Positions 21,381-33,430 of a stretch of DNA of 64,000 nucleotides are shown here, piece after piece. Position numbers and translations under genes: made by a program. The DNA is from Nelumbo lutea (Eukaryota; Streptophyta; Magnoliopsida; Proteales; Nelumbonaceae). Under the pieces are notes generated by a model. It saw only the letters and a list, made by a program, of their open reading frames with translations, was not told the DNA's origin and did no database searches. The stretch spans positions 137,535,017-137,599,016 of the forward strand of contig JAKGHH010000001.1 in the NCBI GenBank assembly GCA_022828595.1, in the 5' to 3' direction. Each line of letters starts with the position of its first letter. The first letter of the stretch is position 1.

Positions 21381-24007
21381 TGGCCAAGATAAGATGAGGG
21401 TTGCTGATGGTTCTCTCTCTACCATTTCTGGGAAAGGAGTGGTTGACCTAAGCAAGGACCCTCTCACTCAAATCTATCTTGCATGTTCCCAATCTTTCTT
21501 TAAATCTCTTATCTGTTTCAAAGCTTACCAAAAATTTGAATTGTAGCATAACCTTTTCCCTACTCATTGTGTCTTTTAGGACAGGTTGACGAAGAGAACG
21601 ATTGGGAGCGGTCATGAGTGTGGAGGTCTCTACTACCTTGATGCAGACATCAGTTTGGCCTTACAAACATCTGCTACTAGTAGTCGGTCCAATGTGGAGT
21701 CAATAGCTAGGTTACATCTGTGGCATGCTAGGTTAGGTCATTTACCATTTTCATCATTGGAAGTGTTGTTTCCAGACTTATTCAGAGGTGTTTCAAGTCA
21801 AGAGTTAGTCTGTGAAGTCTGTCAACTATCAAAGCAATGTAGAACTGTTTATTCAACTTCTAGTAATGAAATTGAAGTTTCTTTTGACTAAGTCCACTCT
21901 GATGTTTGAGGCCCCTCTCCCATTATTTCTGTTGATGGCTTTCGATACTTTATCAGTTTTATTGATCAATATTCTCGATGCACATGGATCTACTTATTAA
22001 AAGCACGAGATGAAGTGTCGTGGGTAACCATGACATTTTGCAAAATGATTGAAACATAATTTGGCAAGAAAATCAAACAATTCAGGTCAGATAATGTTGC
22101 TGAATATTTTGAAAGGTCCCCGAATCTATTTATGGAGGATGCTGGAATGATTCATCAGTCATCTTGTGCTAGTACTCCCCAACAAAATGGGGTTGCTGAA
22201 CGCAAGAATAGACACCTATTAGAGACTGCTCGAGCCTTACTATTTCAACACAAAGTTCCAAAAAACTATTGGTTTCAAGCAATCCTTACTGCATCATATA
22301 TGATAAATCGAATGCCATCCAAGGTATTGGGGATGAACTCCTTTCTCTGTTCTTTACCCTCACCTTCCTGACTTTTCCCTTCCACCGAGAGTCTTTGGTT
22401 GTGTTTTCTTTGTACATGTCAAGGATCCACAGAAGACCAAATTGGATCCTAGGGCTACGAAGGGAATCTTTTTGGGGTACTCCCCTACTCAGAAGGGGTA
22501 CAAGTGTTATGATCCAGTCACCAGGAAAAAATGTCACAAAGGATGTGGTATTCTTTGAGTCTCAGTCCTATTTTCATTCTTCCCAGAATCCTCTTCAGGG
22601 GGAGACTAGTGGGATGGAAGAGGATCCTTCTGTTCCCTCCTCCTTTGTGCCTCTCTCTACCTCGGACCTTCCATCTTCTCCTCCTGATCCACCTAGTTGT
22701 GGTATTCCGGGTGATTCTAGTGAGGCTCCCATTGTTCCAGCTACTCTAGTGAGGCTCCCATTGTTCCAATTGGACTCGGATCAACCTGTCTCAGAAACTC
22801 AAGGTAATCCTATCAATTCCTTTGACTTGGATCTTTCTATTGCCCTTCGTAAGTCTACCCGTTCTTGTACTACCAGACACCCCATTGCTGATTTTGTGTC
22901 TTACTCACAATTGTCTCATCGTTATTGTTCTTTTGTGTCTGCTCTCTCTTCTGTGCATGTCCCTACTAGGTATTCAGAGGCAGTATCTGACCCAAAATGG
23001 AAAGAGGCTATGGACGAAGAAATGAATGCCTTAATGAAAGCAGGGACTTGGGAATTAGCAGATCTACCAGAAGGGAAAGGCACTGTTGGATGCAAGTGGG
23101 TGTTCACTGTGAAGAATAGGGAGGATGGGTCCATTGAAAGCTACAAGGCTAGACTGGTAGCAAAAGGGTTTACTCAAAAAGAAGGGATTGACTACAAAAA
23201 AACCTTTGCTCCAGTAGCAAAACTCAACACAATCCGAGTTCTATTATCATTAGCTGCAAATTTCTCATTGGAGCTACATCAGTTGGACGTGAAGAATGCT
23301 TTCTTCAATGGTGACCTACATGAAGAGGTATTCATGGATCCTCCACTAAGTTATGGGTTTGACAAGAAGGTATGTTGACCGAGAAAAGCTCTATACGGTC
23401 TTAAGTAGTCCCCTCATCCTTGGTTTGAGAAGCTATGTGGAACCATGAAGAAAGGGGGTTACACTCAAAGTGGGGCAGATCATACCCTGTTCATAAGAGA
23501 AATGGCAAACTTACAACACTTGTTGTCTATGTGGATGATATGGTACTTACATGGGATGATAAGGAAGAGATTAAAAGACTAAAGGAGGTCTTGGCTGCTG
23601 AATTTGAGATCAAAGACCTGGGCCAACTGAGATACTTTCTTGGGATTGAAGTTGCTAGATCCAAAGAGGGCGTCTATATATGTCAGCGGAAATACATCCT
23701 TGATCTTCTACAAGAGACAGACATGATGGGGTGTAGGCCGGTAGATACTCCAATAGAACAGAACCATGGTCTACATGAGTCTGTAGGAGAGGACTACCTT
23801 GATAAGGAAAGATACCAAAAGCTGGTGGGGAAGTTGATTTACCTGTCCCTCACTTGCCCTGGCATTGTTTATGCTGTACATGTTGTCAGCCAGTTCATGC
23901 ACACTCCTAAAATCTCTCACATGAAAATTGTGGAAAGGATCATCAAATATTTGAAGTCTTGCCCGGGGAAAGGAATTCTGTTCAGAAAAAACAATAAAAT
24001 TGTAGTT
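21381..24007 (+). pseudogene. Copia-7 integrase and RT
   Basis: Domains in order: gag-pre TIGSGHECGGLYYLD; integrase zinc site LWHARLGHLP...CEVCQLSK; core with SFIDQYSRCTWIY; PQQNGVAERKNRHLLE; a 369-codon open stretch (22269-23378) holding the linker and RT start with [35 protein letters not shown]; then YVDD near 23530, FLGIEVARSKEGVY, CQRKYILDLL. Stops occur at 21889 (VSFD-stop) and 23378, and frameshifts at 22340 and 23400. Ends at KIVV, where Copia-6 is inserted. Confidence 0.9.
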
Positions 24008-24335
24008 AGTTGAAAAACAGTCCACTTGATGTATGGAACTGTTTGAGATTAGATGCAAACCAGAAAATAAACAAACAAGAGAGGAAGAGAAGAGAGAATT
24101 GGCGGCAATGAGTGTTAGAGAGTAAGAGGTTCGAACATAACCTCTCTCTAACACTCTAAACATCTTATTAATAAGTTAATCTTTGACAAATTACAGAGAG
24201 GCCCTTGAGTGGGCAGGAAAATACAAAAAAACAGAACATTACAGAGTATGGGCCCAGAATAAGGCCCACAACAGAGAGAAACATAACATAACATGAAATG
24301 ACAGTCTATGGGCCATTCGGTCCATCTCCTCTACA
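24008..24335 (-). repeat. Copia-6 3' LTR
   Basis: Full-length copy: AGTTGAAAAACAGTCC start, a short inverted repeat GAGGTTCGAACATAACCTC, TTATTAATAAG, GTATGGGCCCAGAATAAGGC, end CTCCTCTACA. The 3-base AGT before TGAAAAAC is included because the primer-site side shows the same bases. Confidence 0.88.
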
Positions 24336-24347
24336 CTCTCCCTCAAG

Positions 24348-27300
24348 CTGAGCATAGATGTTAATCATGCCCAGCTTGCCAGTGTCATGTTGAAGCCTTG
24401 CCTTGGAAATGCCCTTGGTGAGGAATTCTGCCAATTGTCCTTTAGAAGTAATGAATGGAAGACACACTTCACCGGAGGAGACTCTTTCTCGAATAAAGTG
24501 TCTATCAACCTCAATATGTTTGGTTCTATCATGTTGTACCGGGTTGTGAGCAATGTTGATGGTAGCCTGATTATCACAGTACAACATCATGGGTTTGTCA
24601 TGATCAATCCCAAGTTCTTCCATTAAGGACCTTAGCCACAACAATTCCGAGACTCCATGTGCCATGGCTCTATATTCTGCTTCTGCGGAGGATCGGGCCA
24701 CAACTGATTGTTTCTTACTCCTCTAAGAGACAACATTACCAGCCACCTGACTGCAATACCCTGAAGTAGAACTTCTATCATCAATATTTCCAGCCCAATC
24801 AGCATCAATATAAGTTTCAAGTTTCAGATGACCATGCTTGGTAAATAGAATTCCTTTTCCTAGAGAGCCTTTCAGATAGCACAAAATCCGTTTTGCTGTT
24901 GCCATATGGGTATCTCTAGGAGCATGCATGAACTGACTAATGCAACTGACAACATACGCAATATCTGGCCTAGTCATGCACAGATACAGAAGCTTCCCAA
25001 GAAGTCTCTGAAAGACCCCTTTGTCTTCCAACAAAGTTCCATCCGAAGCTGAAAGTTTGTGACTCATATCAATAGGAGTTGCAGCAGGTCTTGCACCCAT
25101 TTTTCCAGTTTCAGACAACAAATCAAGGACATATTTCCTCTAGGAAATAAGAATCCCATCCCTAGATCTGGCAACTTCTATGCCAAGGAAGTATCTCAAC
25201 TTCCCCAGATCCTTAATCTCAAATTCTGTACGGAGGAAAGACTTAAGGGCCAGAATACTTGAGGCATCATCACCAGTCACTATAATGTCATCAACATACA
25301 CAATGAGATACATTGCTAGAGATCCACTTTTCTTCACAAAAAGAGTATGATCTGACTGTGTCTGAACATAGCCAAATTTAACAAGTGCAGCTCTAAATCT
25401 CTCAAACTAGGCTCTAGGAGATTGTTTGAGGCCATAAAGAGATTTCTTCAGTTTACATACCTTTCCTTGCATATCTTTCCCATGCATTCCTGGAGGAAGA
25501 CACATGTAGACCTCCTGATGTAAGTCACCATTCAGAAATGCATTCTTTACATCTAACTGATAGAGAGGCCAATCAAAGTGAGCTGCCAGAGATAAAAGAA
25601 CCCTCACAGATGTCATCTTAGCAACAGGGGCAAAAGTCTCCAGGTAGTCAATCCCATATGCCTGTGTGTAGCCTTTTGCAACAAGTCTAGCCTTGTACCT
25701 CTCAATAGTTCCATCAGCCCTGTATTTAATAGTAAAAACCCACTTGCACCCAACAGGATCCTAACCTTCAGGCAAATCCACCACCACCCAAGTACCATTT
25801 TCATGTAGAGCATCTATTTAGGTTTTCATGACATCTCTCCAAACAGGAATCCCAAGAGCATATGAGACAGACCTCGGAATGGGGTTAGAAGCAACTGAAG
25901 AGAGGTAGGCACAGTATGAGGGGGAAAGTAGGTCATAAGAAAGGTGTTTGGAAATGCAATGTGCAGTACACTTCCGCTTTCGTTTCCTAACAGCAATGGG
26001 GACATCAAGATCTGAGAAGGATGATTCCAAGGGAGCTGAAGCAGTACCTGTTATCTCATTTGTGATTGGGAATGTATGAGCCTCATCTGTTGTAAGGGAA
26101 ACCACTTGCTCATTCTTGGATCTCTGCCTATGATGCACTTTGGAATTATGGGTAGGACGAGGAGGTAAAGAAATAGGGGCACTAGGACAACGGGAATGTA
26201 GTGGGTGATCCTCCTTTGATTCATTTGATGAGGATACAGGCTTGTCAAGAGACTCAACTGGGACAGGAAGAGGAAGAGCAAATACTTGTGACTGACTCTC
26301 CCCCTGTTGACAATGTCCTTCTTGAGAGGAACCATAAAAAGGAGAAAGTTCATCAAAGGTAACATCCATATAGACATGTCGGGTGCCAGTCTTTGGATCA
26401 AAACAACAATAATCCTTTTGTGTGGGGGAGTAACCAAGGAAGATGCATTTGTGGGGTTTGGTTCAAACTTATGTCTCTGCACACTTGGAATGTGAACATA
26501 ACAGGTACAGCCAAACACACGAAGAGGAATTGGGATGAGATCCTTGTCTGGATGAAGAAGACTGAAGGGGGATTTAAACCCTAAAACCCTGGATGGCATA
26601 CGATTTATGAGATAGGTAGCAGTAAGTACAGCATCACCCCAAAATCTTGTGGGAACATGTGAGGCAAACAAAAGGCTCATTGCAATTTCAACAATATGTC
26701 TATTTTTCCTCTCAGCAACTCCATTTTGTTAAGGGGTTCTAACACAAGAGCTTTGGTGAATAACCCCCATGTCAGAGAGATACAAGGATAAACTCTTCTC
26801 AAAATACTCTTTTGCATTGTCAGATTTGAAAACCTTAATTCTGGTATCAAATTGAGTTAAAACAAGCTCATGAAATTGCCTCACAAGTCTTGGGACTTCA
26901 TCTCGGGATTTCATTAAGTATATCCAAGTGAATCTAGAAAAGTCATCAATAAACAGGATAAAATATCTGTAGCCCCCCATAGAGGATAAGTGGTAAGGCC
27001 CCCACACATCAGAGTGCACAATATGAAAAGGAAAAGAGGATCTTTTATTGCTCACAGGGTAATTTTTTCTACAATGCTTTGACAACTGACATGACTCACA
27101 ATTGAGACTGGACACACTGACTCCCTTAAACAGTTTTTGAACAAATGACTTAAAGCAGAAAAAGGTAAATGACCCAACCGACAATGACTCAACATAATTT
27201 GACTAACAGACTCTGAAAAAGTAGAACCAAAAGCAACATTCTTGGGATGATCAAAGCATTGGCCAGGGGTGTCGAGCAAGTATATTCTATTCGCTTCATG

Positions 27301-27780
27301 GCCACTCCCAATCACCTTCTGAGACTTCAGGTCCTGAAACACATAGTGAGAAAGGGAAAAAGGTTACACAACAATTCAATGACTTGGTCAAGCTACTTAC
27401 AGATAATAAGTTGGTATTTAATTTAGGCACATGAAGAGTGGAAGATAAGAGTAAGGAGTCTATAGCCTTGACAGTTCCCTTGCCAGAAATAGGGGCAAGA
27501 GAACCATCAGCTAAGGTGATTTTGTCACAACTAGGAAGCAAATCATATGAAAGAAACAAAGTGGAAATGTTGGTCATGTGATCAGAAGCACTTGAGTCTA
27601 TGATCCAAGGGGTCTTGGGATTACCTGAGGTGGATGCATGGTTAGCAAAGGCTCTTATACCTGAATGAGCAAATGCGGTGGTGGCTAAACTTCCAGAAGG
27701 GTTGGATGATGAAATTACACCTTCAAGCTGGCTGATCATCTTTCCAAACTTCTCATATTCAGCTTTCATGGCTGCCAATT
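24348..27780 (-). pseudogene. Copia-6 protease, integrase, RT and RNase H
   Basis: Reverse strand: protease site WIIDSSASDHMTN (Gly of D-S-G-A changed to Ser); LHVPKLNTNLLSVSS; integrase with LSHCRLGHLP and IHSDVWGPYHL, FIDDFSRFTWIY, FKSDNAKEYF; linker; RT with [22 protein letters not shown] cut here in two reads, LKQSPRA and YVDD near 25290; RNase H with [22 protein letters not shown] and YCDNQATINI. Single-base stops, for example VVS-stop-RSKK near 24724, and several frameshifts. Otherwise well conserved. Confidence 0.9.
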
Positions 27781-28715
27781 GTGTACTGGCAGACTCAACC
27801 TCTGTATCTGTACTTGTGGCTGCAGATGCACTTCCTGTCTTTCTACTATCATTCTTCTTCTAGAATCGGATAGGGACAAGATTGGGATGCAATTTCCAGC
27901 ACTTGTCCTTGGTGTGTTTCGGCTTCTTGCAATATTCACACACCACCTCCTTCTTTCCTGTGCCATTAAGAGCTCCTATAACCCCTTTGGGTTTAATTCT
28001 CATATTTGCAAAATGATCATTGATGCTGGCTCCTTGAACATGCACTTGCCTTCTACTCTCTTCATTGCTGACCAAAGCATATGCTTGAGACAATGAAACA
28101 TCTTCCTTGGACAAAATGTTTTGCTTTGGTAATGCCATATTCAGAATTCAGCCCTATCAAGAACTCAAAGACCCTATTTCTTTCAACCAATTTTTTGTAT
28201 GTTTCAACATCCTTAGGGGTATCCCATGTCACAGCCTCTATCAAATCAATCTCTTGCCATAGAGATTTTAGGGCTGAGAAGTATGCTGCAAGTGACTTCT
28301 CCCCCTGTCTTAGATTCTTCACATCACTTCTCAGTTTGTAGGCTCTGGCAACATTCAACTTCTGGGAGTAAGTTTCTGCAACACTATCCCATATTTCTTT
28401 AGCCGAGGTCATCCACAGATAATGCTGACTAATCTGTGGCTGCATTGAGTTCACAAGCCACCCAATCACTGCGTAGTTTTCTTGCACCCATCTCTCATAA
28501 GATGGATCATCCTCTGGAGGAGCTTTCTTGCTCCCAGAAATAAAACCCCATTTTCCTTTGCTACAAATATGGATTTTCACTAATTGTGACCAAGCCCAGT
28601 AGTTGGTCCCATCAAGCTTAACTGTAGTTACAGCTAACATAAAATCGGTTGGGGTTCCCAAAATCTGTCCATATTCAGCAGCATTCTTGTTTTCAAGGCT
28701 TGAGAAATCCATCAT
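27781..28715 (-). pseudogene. Copia-6 gag
   Basis: Starts MMDFSSLENKN at 28715, with TVKLDGTNYWAWSQLVK, WGFISGSKKAPPEDD, VIGWLVNSMQPQ, AKEIWDSVAETYSQKL and LVERNRVFEFLIGLN. A frameshift near 28100 leads to the second frame with the zinc knuckle CEYCKKPKHTKDKC, then a stop (IRF-stop-KK) at 27860. It aligns closely with the Copia-9 gag. The zinc knuckle is canonical CX2CX4HX4C. Confidence 0.9.
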
Positions 28716-29557
28716 GTAAAGGCTCCAATTAGGATTTTAATAGGTTTCCCAAAGTACTGGGGTCTTGAGCTTAGTTTGAGCTGAATAGGCAACAACAACT
28801 AGCTCACAGAATCAGTTCAATCTTGAAAACTGTGACAGTCCAGCTCGGTGGTTGCTCTTTCTATACTATTTCAGCCTTCAAAGGACACCCAGCAAACCTC
28901 CAATCACCAGGTATTTCAGGTTCCCAACAGCTGTTGTCCCAAAGAGAAGAAAAAAGGCCACAGTCCTTAAGAGACCTTTTGTCGAACACTCAGTATGCAG
29001 TAGTTAACAGCCTACTCTTAAATAGAAGAAACCACTTGAAAGTATTCAGTATAGGTCCAAGAAGAGGCTGGGAAGAAGATGAGACTAGTACCACTTAGTT
29101 TAGATCAGTTTCAGCAGCTTGGCAGTCCAATAATCAGCCGAATAGCACTTCCAAAATAACCCAGAAATTTCTGAGTAGAAACAGTCCAGCAACAGTGGGC
29201 CGAATGGAGGTGGGCTTTGAATGCTTTAACAGTCCTCCCAAACAACAAAAAATAACCCAGCAAAGGACTGAGAAAAAACTTATAGTAAGAGAGTCACTGG
29301 TTTGAACTACAAACTAGGCCTAACACTTGTTCTCTGAGATAACTTCAAATATCTTTTTCTTTGATTTAAAATAAGGCCAAACACCTTGCTCTCTGATTCT
29401 TCCTGGTCACCGAACCCTTCTCCAAGTGTGTAGAAACTTGGGCACCCTCCAATGACCTCCAAGAACCAGGCGGATGACTGTAAACTTTCAGCCCTAGAAC
29501 CTCCTCATGCAGTTGGCTGAACTAGAACCACATGAGGGACACGCCAAGCAATGGCCC
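28716..29557 (-). other. Copia-6 untranslated leader
   Basis: About 840 bp between the primer site and gag. No ORF of note. It contains repeated CCCAGAAATTTCTGAG and CAGTCC motifs also found in the Copia-9 leader, and pyrimidine/purine runs typical of these leaders. Confidence 0.75.
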
Positions 29558-29569
29558 GCTCTGATACTA

Positions 29570-29726
29570 AGTTGAAAAACAGTCCACTTGATGTATGGAA
29601 CTGTTTGAGATTAGATGCAAACCAGAACATTACAGAGTATGGGCCCAGAATAAGGCCCACAATAGAGATAAACATAACATAACATGAAATGACAGTCTAT
29701 GGGCCATTCGGCCTATCTCCTCTACA
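29570..29726 (-). repeat. Copia-6 5' LTR with internal deletion
   Basis: 157 bp against 328 bp in the partner LTR. The missing 171 bp lie between ACCAG and AACATTACAG, with CAGAA at both deletion ends in the intact copy. The remaining sequence is almost identical to the 3' LTR. Confidence 0.92.
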
Positions 29727-29731
29727 AAGTT

Positions 29732-30201
29732 GAAGGATATACTGATGCAGATTGGGCTGGCTCTGTTGGGGACAAGAAGTCTACTTCCGGGTACTGCACA
29801 TTTGTTGGAGGAAATTTAATTACATGGAGGAGTAAAAAACAGAATGTGGTGGCTAGATCTAGTCCAAAGGCCGAATATCGATCTATGGCTCATGGTGTTG
29901 CTGAACTTCTATGGCTTAAGATCCTTCTTGGTGAACTTGGAATAGAGATCGAGTGCCCTCTCAGGTTGTACTGTGAAAACAAGGCTGCCATCAACATTAC
30001 AAATAACCCTGTGCAATATGATAGAACGAAACATATTGAGATAGACCGCTACTTTGTCAGAGAAAGAATCGTCTCAGGAGAACTCTGCATTCCTTATACT
30101 CCCTTCAAGATGCAGATTGCAGATGTTCTAACTAAAGGGCTAGCTATAGTGAAATTCTTGGACTTGCTTGGCAAGCTAAACATGATTGACATCCATGCTT
30201 A
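29732..30201 (+). pseudogene. Copia-7 RNase H
   Basis: Continuation of Copia-7 pol after Copia-6: EGYTDADWAGSVGDKK, YCTFVGGNLITW, ARSSPKAEYRSM, YCENKAAINITNN, DRTKHIEIDRYFVRERI and ADVLTKGL, ending MIDIHA-stop just before the purine tract. This stretch is open throughout. Confidence 0.92.
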
Positions 30202-30214
30202 GCTTGAGGGGGAG

Positions 30215-30485
30215 TGTTGGTTCAGCTGTCTTAATTTGTTTGTTTTATCTTTGTTGTGTCTTAAGACATTAGTTATTGGGCCTTAGTTATTCGGCCTAAT
30301 CTTATTTAGTGTTTTATTTGACTAGGTGTCCCATCACTAATTAGGGGCATTCTAGTCTATTTATGTAACATTATGTAATGTTCTTATATATAATAGATTA
30401 GGGCTGGATGAGAGTGATTTTGCCGCCCTTCTCATATCTTCTCCTTCTTCTTCTTCTCTTCTCATTCGACAGCCTTATTCCAACA
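30215..30485 (+). repeat. Copia-7 3' LTR
   Basis: Starts TGTTGGTTCAGCTG after CTTGAGGGGGAG and ends TATTCCAACA. Contains a TATA-like CTTATATATAATAG about 100 bp before its end and a CTTCTTCTTCTTC run. No partner LTR remains in the window. The flanking bases after it, AACAG, cannot be matched to a left repeat because the left end is deleted. Confidence 0.85.
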
Positions 30486-31330
30486 AACAGAATTGAAGTT
30501 GCCCACTTTCACAAGGGCATCTTTATTTCCCAACGGAAATATGTACTAGATCTACTAGAAGATACAGACAAACTGGGGGTAAGATGAATTGACTCACCAA
30601 TTGAACCTAACCATCATTTGGGAGATAGTCAGGGAGAGTTCTTGAAAGATGTGAAGAAGTTTCAGAGACCTGTAGGGAAACTCTTGTATTTGTCTATGAC
30701 CAGACCTGATATTGCTTATGCAGTGAGTGTCCTTAGTCAGTTCATTTACAACCCTAAGACAACTCACCTTGAAGCTGCAGAGAGGATCCTCAGATACCTC
30801 AAGAAGTTTCCTGGAGCTGGTTTGCTGTTCCAGAAACATGGACATTTAATGGTGGAGGTATATACTGATGCTGATTGGGCAGGGGCAGTTGATGACCGAA
30901 AGTCTACCAATGGATATTGTGCCTTTGTAGGGGGAAACCTAGTCACATGGAGAAGTAAGAAGCAAAGTGTGGTGGCTAGGTCTAGTGCTGAAGCAGAATA
31001 CAGAGCTGTCTCATGGAGTTGCTGAAATCAAGTGGATAAGAAATCTGTTAGGAGAACTGGGTTTTACAGTTAGCAACCCTATGTCACTCTATTGCGACAA
31101 TAAGGCTGCTATCAACATTGCAACTAATCCAGTCCTCCATGATCGGACGAAACACATTGAAGTGGACAAGCATTTTATTAGAGAAAAACTTGTAAGTGGA
31201 GAAGTGTGCACCCCATATGTCAGCTCAGAAGAACAACTTGTAGACATCTTCACCAAAGGCCTTCATCATGTGTGGCATAATGATTTGTGTGGCAAGTTGG
31301 GCATGATTGACATCTATGCTCCAACTTGAG
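30486..31330 (+). pseudogene. Copia-4 RT end and RNase H
   Basis: Reads IEVAHFHKGIFISQRKY, LDLLEDTDKLGVR-stop, [57 protein letters not shown], then a frameshift near 31010, YCDNKAAINIATNP, DRTKHIEVDKHFIREK, VDIFTKGL and MIDIYAPT-stop. The stop overlaps the purine tract TTGAGGGGGAG (31326-31336). Close to the Copia-5/Copia-8 family in RNase H. Confidence 0.9.
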
Positions 31331-31336
31331 GGGGAG

Positions 31337-31615
31337 TGTTGAAAGTGTTAAAATAATTGATTTTATGTTTGTTAGGGTCTGTTTGACTGATTAAAGCCTT
31401 TTTTATTTTAATATATTATTGTACTATCACTTAGTAGGGGCACAAAGGTCATTTCCCTTCTTATTTTTTCGCCCTATATATTATAATGAAGCTGGCGCCG
31501 CCAACATCGTTCCATTGCCTCAACACTTCTTCCTTCCTTCTTCTCTTCTCTTCTCTTCTCTTCTCTTCTCTTCTCTTCTCTTTGCTGTAACCTTCAATCA
31601 GATTTACTATCAAGA
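31337..31615 (+). repeat. Copia-4 3' LTR
   Basis: Starts TGTTGAAAGTG and ends TATCAAGA before the target duplication CTTCC. Matches the 5' LTR at 17710 with scattered differences (more than 5% by eye). A (TTCTC)n tract at about 31530-31583 is expanded relative to the 5' LTR. Confidence 0.9.
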
Positions 31616-31620
31616 CTTCC

Positions 31621-33430
31621 CTTCAGGCTAGTTAACTAGTTCCCATGTATTGTTCTTGACAAGAGCATCCATCTCTACTTGCATTGCTTCCTTCCATTTA
31701 GGTATCAAAAGAGTTTCTTGCACTTTTCTGGGTATAGGAATAGCAGAAATAGATGCCAAGTAAGATCTATAGGATTCCAAGAGACAATTATAGGAAAGGA
31801 ACTTGGAGATGCAATGGGCTGTGGATGAGGTGCAATGGCACTTCCCTTTACGAATAGCAATTGGAAGATCAAGGTCATCTATCGGTGAAGGCTGAATATC
31901 TGTAACAGTGGAATCAACAGTGGGAGCAGTAGTAGTGTCTGGATCTGGAGTTGTAGAAGATGTTGGAACTGGCCTAGATTGTTGTTGAGTACGAGAATCA
32001 ACCTGCCTCCACTACTTTCTGTGATACACTCTCAACTCCCTGCATTTTTGACAACCTTCTTTGCAACTCCACCCCCCCCCTCCCCCCAAGTAACCGGGAC
32101 AGGTAGAGGAACTCTTGGAGCTGAAACTGATATCCCTTCCTCCCTATTCTCCCCCTGAGGAGAAGCCTTATGATAGTAGGGCATATCCTCAAAAAAGGTG
32201 ACATCCATGGATATAAAGCGCTTCCCTGAAACTGGCACATAACAGCAATACCCCTTTTGATTTTGTGAATACCCAAGGAAAATACACTAGTGGCTTTGGG
32301 ATCAAACTTGGAGCGATGAGGTCCAAGGATTTGAACAAAACAAGTACAGCCAAAAGTTTTGAGGGGAATAGTGAATAGGTCCTTATCTGCATATAGAAGA
32401 CTGAACGGGGTTTGCATGTTTAGGACCTGTGAAGGAACCCTGTTAATGAGGTATATGGTTGTACGGATTGCATCTCCCCAGAAGCATATGGAACATTGGA
32501 GTTGAGCATGATGCTTCTGGCTACCTCTAAAATATGCCTGTTTTTTCTCTCAGCAACCCCGTTTTGCAGAGGTGTGTGAGGACAGGTGCTCTGATGAATG
32601 ATCCCATGATCAAGGAGATAGTATGCCAAAGGGTTTTGCAAAGTAATCCTTGGCATTATCAGATCTAAGAATCTTGATCTTGGTTTCAAATTGAGTTAGG
32701 ATCATCTAATGGAAATCTTCAGTTAGAGTGGGAACCTCATTTCGAGAGTGCATAAGATAGATCCATGAAAAACGGGTATAGTCTAATTCCACCCCCTCCC
32801 CCCCCCCCCCCCATGGTGGGAGTATGGTAGGGACCCCAAACATCGGTATGCACAATCTGAAAAGGATGGTTGCTTCTTTTATTACTTAAAGGATAAGATG
32901 ATCTACTATGTTTTGCAAGTTCACAACTTTCACATTTTAACCCAGACACTTCTACTGACTCAAACAAAATTTGAAAAAAGACTCTTTAAAGACCCAAAAG
33001 CTAAATGACCTAAGCGGTTGTGCCAAAGCATAATCTTACTACAAGGCTGAGAAACAAACAATTTCCCTACTTCACTTTGCCCCCCCTATGAATGCTCTAG
33101 TAGGTAGACTCCATTCATCTCACGGCCAATCCCAATCATCTTCTTCATTTCCATATCCTAAAAAATACACCAATCAGGGAAAAAAGTTACTGAACAGTGT
33201 TTTATTTTTAGTAATACTACTAACTGAAAGTAAGTTGGCACTAAGCTTGGGAACATGCAAAACTGAGGATAGGGTGATGGTATCTGATAATCTGATGTCT
33301 CCCTTGCTAGAAATTAGTACAAGAGAGCCATCAACAATAGAAACTTTGTCTCTCTCAGAGGATAAACAATAGGTGCTAAATAGAGTAGATATGCTAGTCA
33401 TATGATCTGAAGCACATTAATCTATTACCC
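31621..33430 (-). pseudogene. Copia-3 protease, integrase and linker
   Basis: Reverse strand, highest coordinates first: protease site WVID-stop-CASDHMTS (Ser to stop, Gly to Cys); SSVLHVPKLSANLLSVSS; integrase with CESCELAKHSRSSYPLSNK, VHTDVWGPYHTP, PLQNGVAERKNRHILE; FGCTCFVQIL; linker with DLDLPIAIRKG-type sequence; and the RT start near TWELVN. Several frameshifts. Two long C runs (32070-32094 and 32791-32812) sit in it on the + strand and disrupt the frame. Confidence 0.85.

Larger units (their letters stand above)
24008..29726 (-). mobile_element. Copia-6: complete-length element in Copia-7
   Basis: Antisense copia element of 5719 bp with both LTRs (24008-24335 and 29570-29726). Target repeats TAGTT (24003-24007) and AAGTT (29727-29731) differ at one base, and removal restores KIVV-EGYTDADW of Copia-7. 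Altered purine tract CTCTCCCTCAAG (reverse, 24336-24347); altered primer site GCTCTGATACTA (reverse, 29558-29569). The LTRs differ at about 4 of 157 shared positions, apart from a 171-bp deletion in the right one. Same family as Copia-9. Confidence 0.9.
21381..30485 (+). mobile_element. Copia-7: 5'-truncated copia element
   Basis: Sense-orientation element starting at the head-to-head junction with Copia-5 in the motif SGQDKMRVADGS. It continues through integrase, RT and RNase H to the purine tract (CTTGAGGGGGAG, 30203-30214) and 3' LTR 30215-30485. Copia-6 splits it at 24008-29726. After its LTR the Copia-4 RT resumes at IEVAHFHKG, so Copia-7 was inserted in Copia-4 RT. Its 5' LTR, gag and protease site are lost. 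Confidence 0.85.
17710..31615 (+). mobile_element. Copia-4: inserted in Copia-3 RT
   Basis: Sense-orientation copia element with the perfect target duplication CTTCC (17705-17709 and 31616-31620); removal restores TWELV..PEGKKPVGC of Copia-3. 5' LTR 17710-17998, primer site 17999-18010, 3' LTR 31337-31615. Between them only the leader (18011-18154) and the 3' third of pol (30486-31330) are its own. The rest was replaced by Copia-5 and Copia-7 and lost in the deletion that joined them. Confidence 0.9.

Noticed and set aside
23771..24163. 130-codon minus-strand ORF in Copia-7 and the Copia-6 LTR
   Set aside because: Antisense shadow of RT coding sequence and LTR; no domain.
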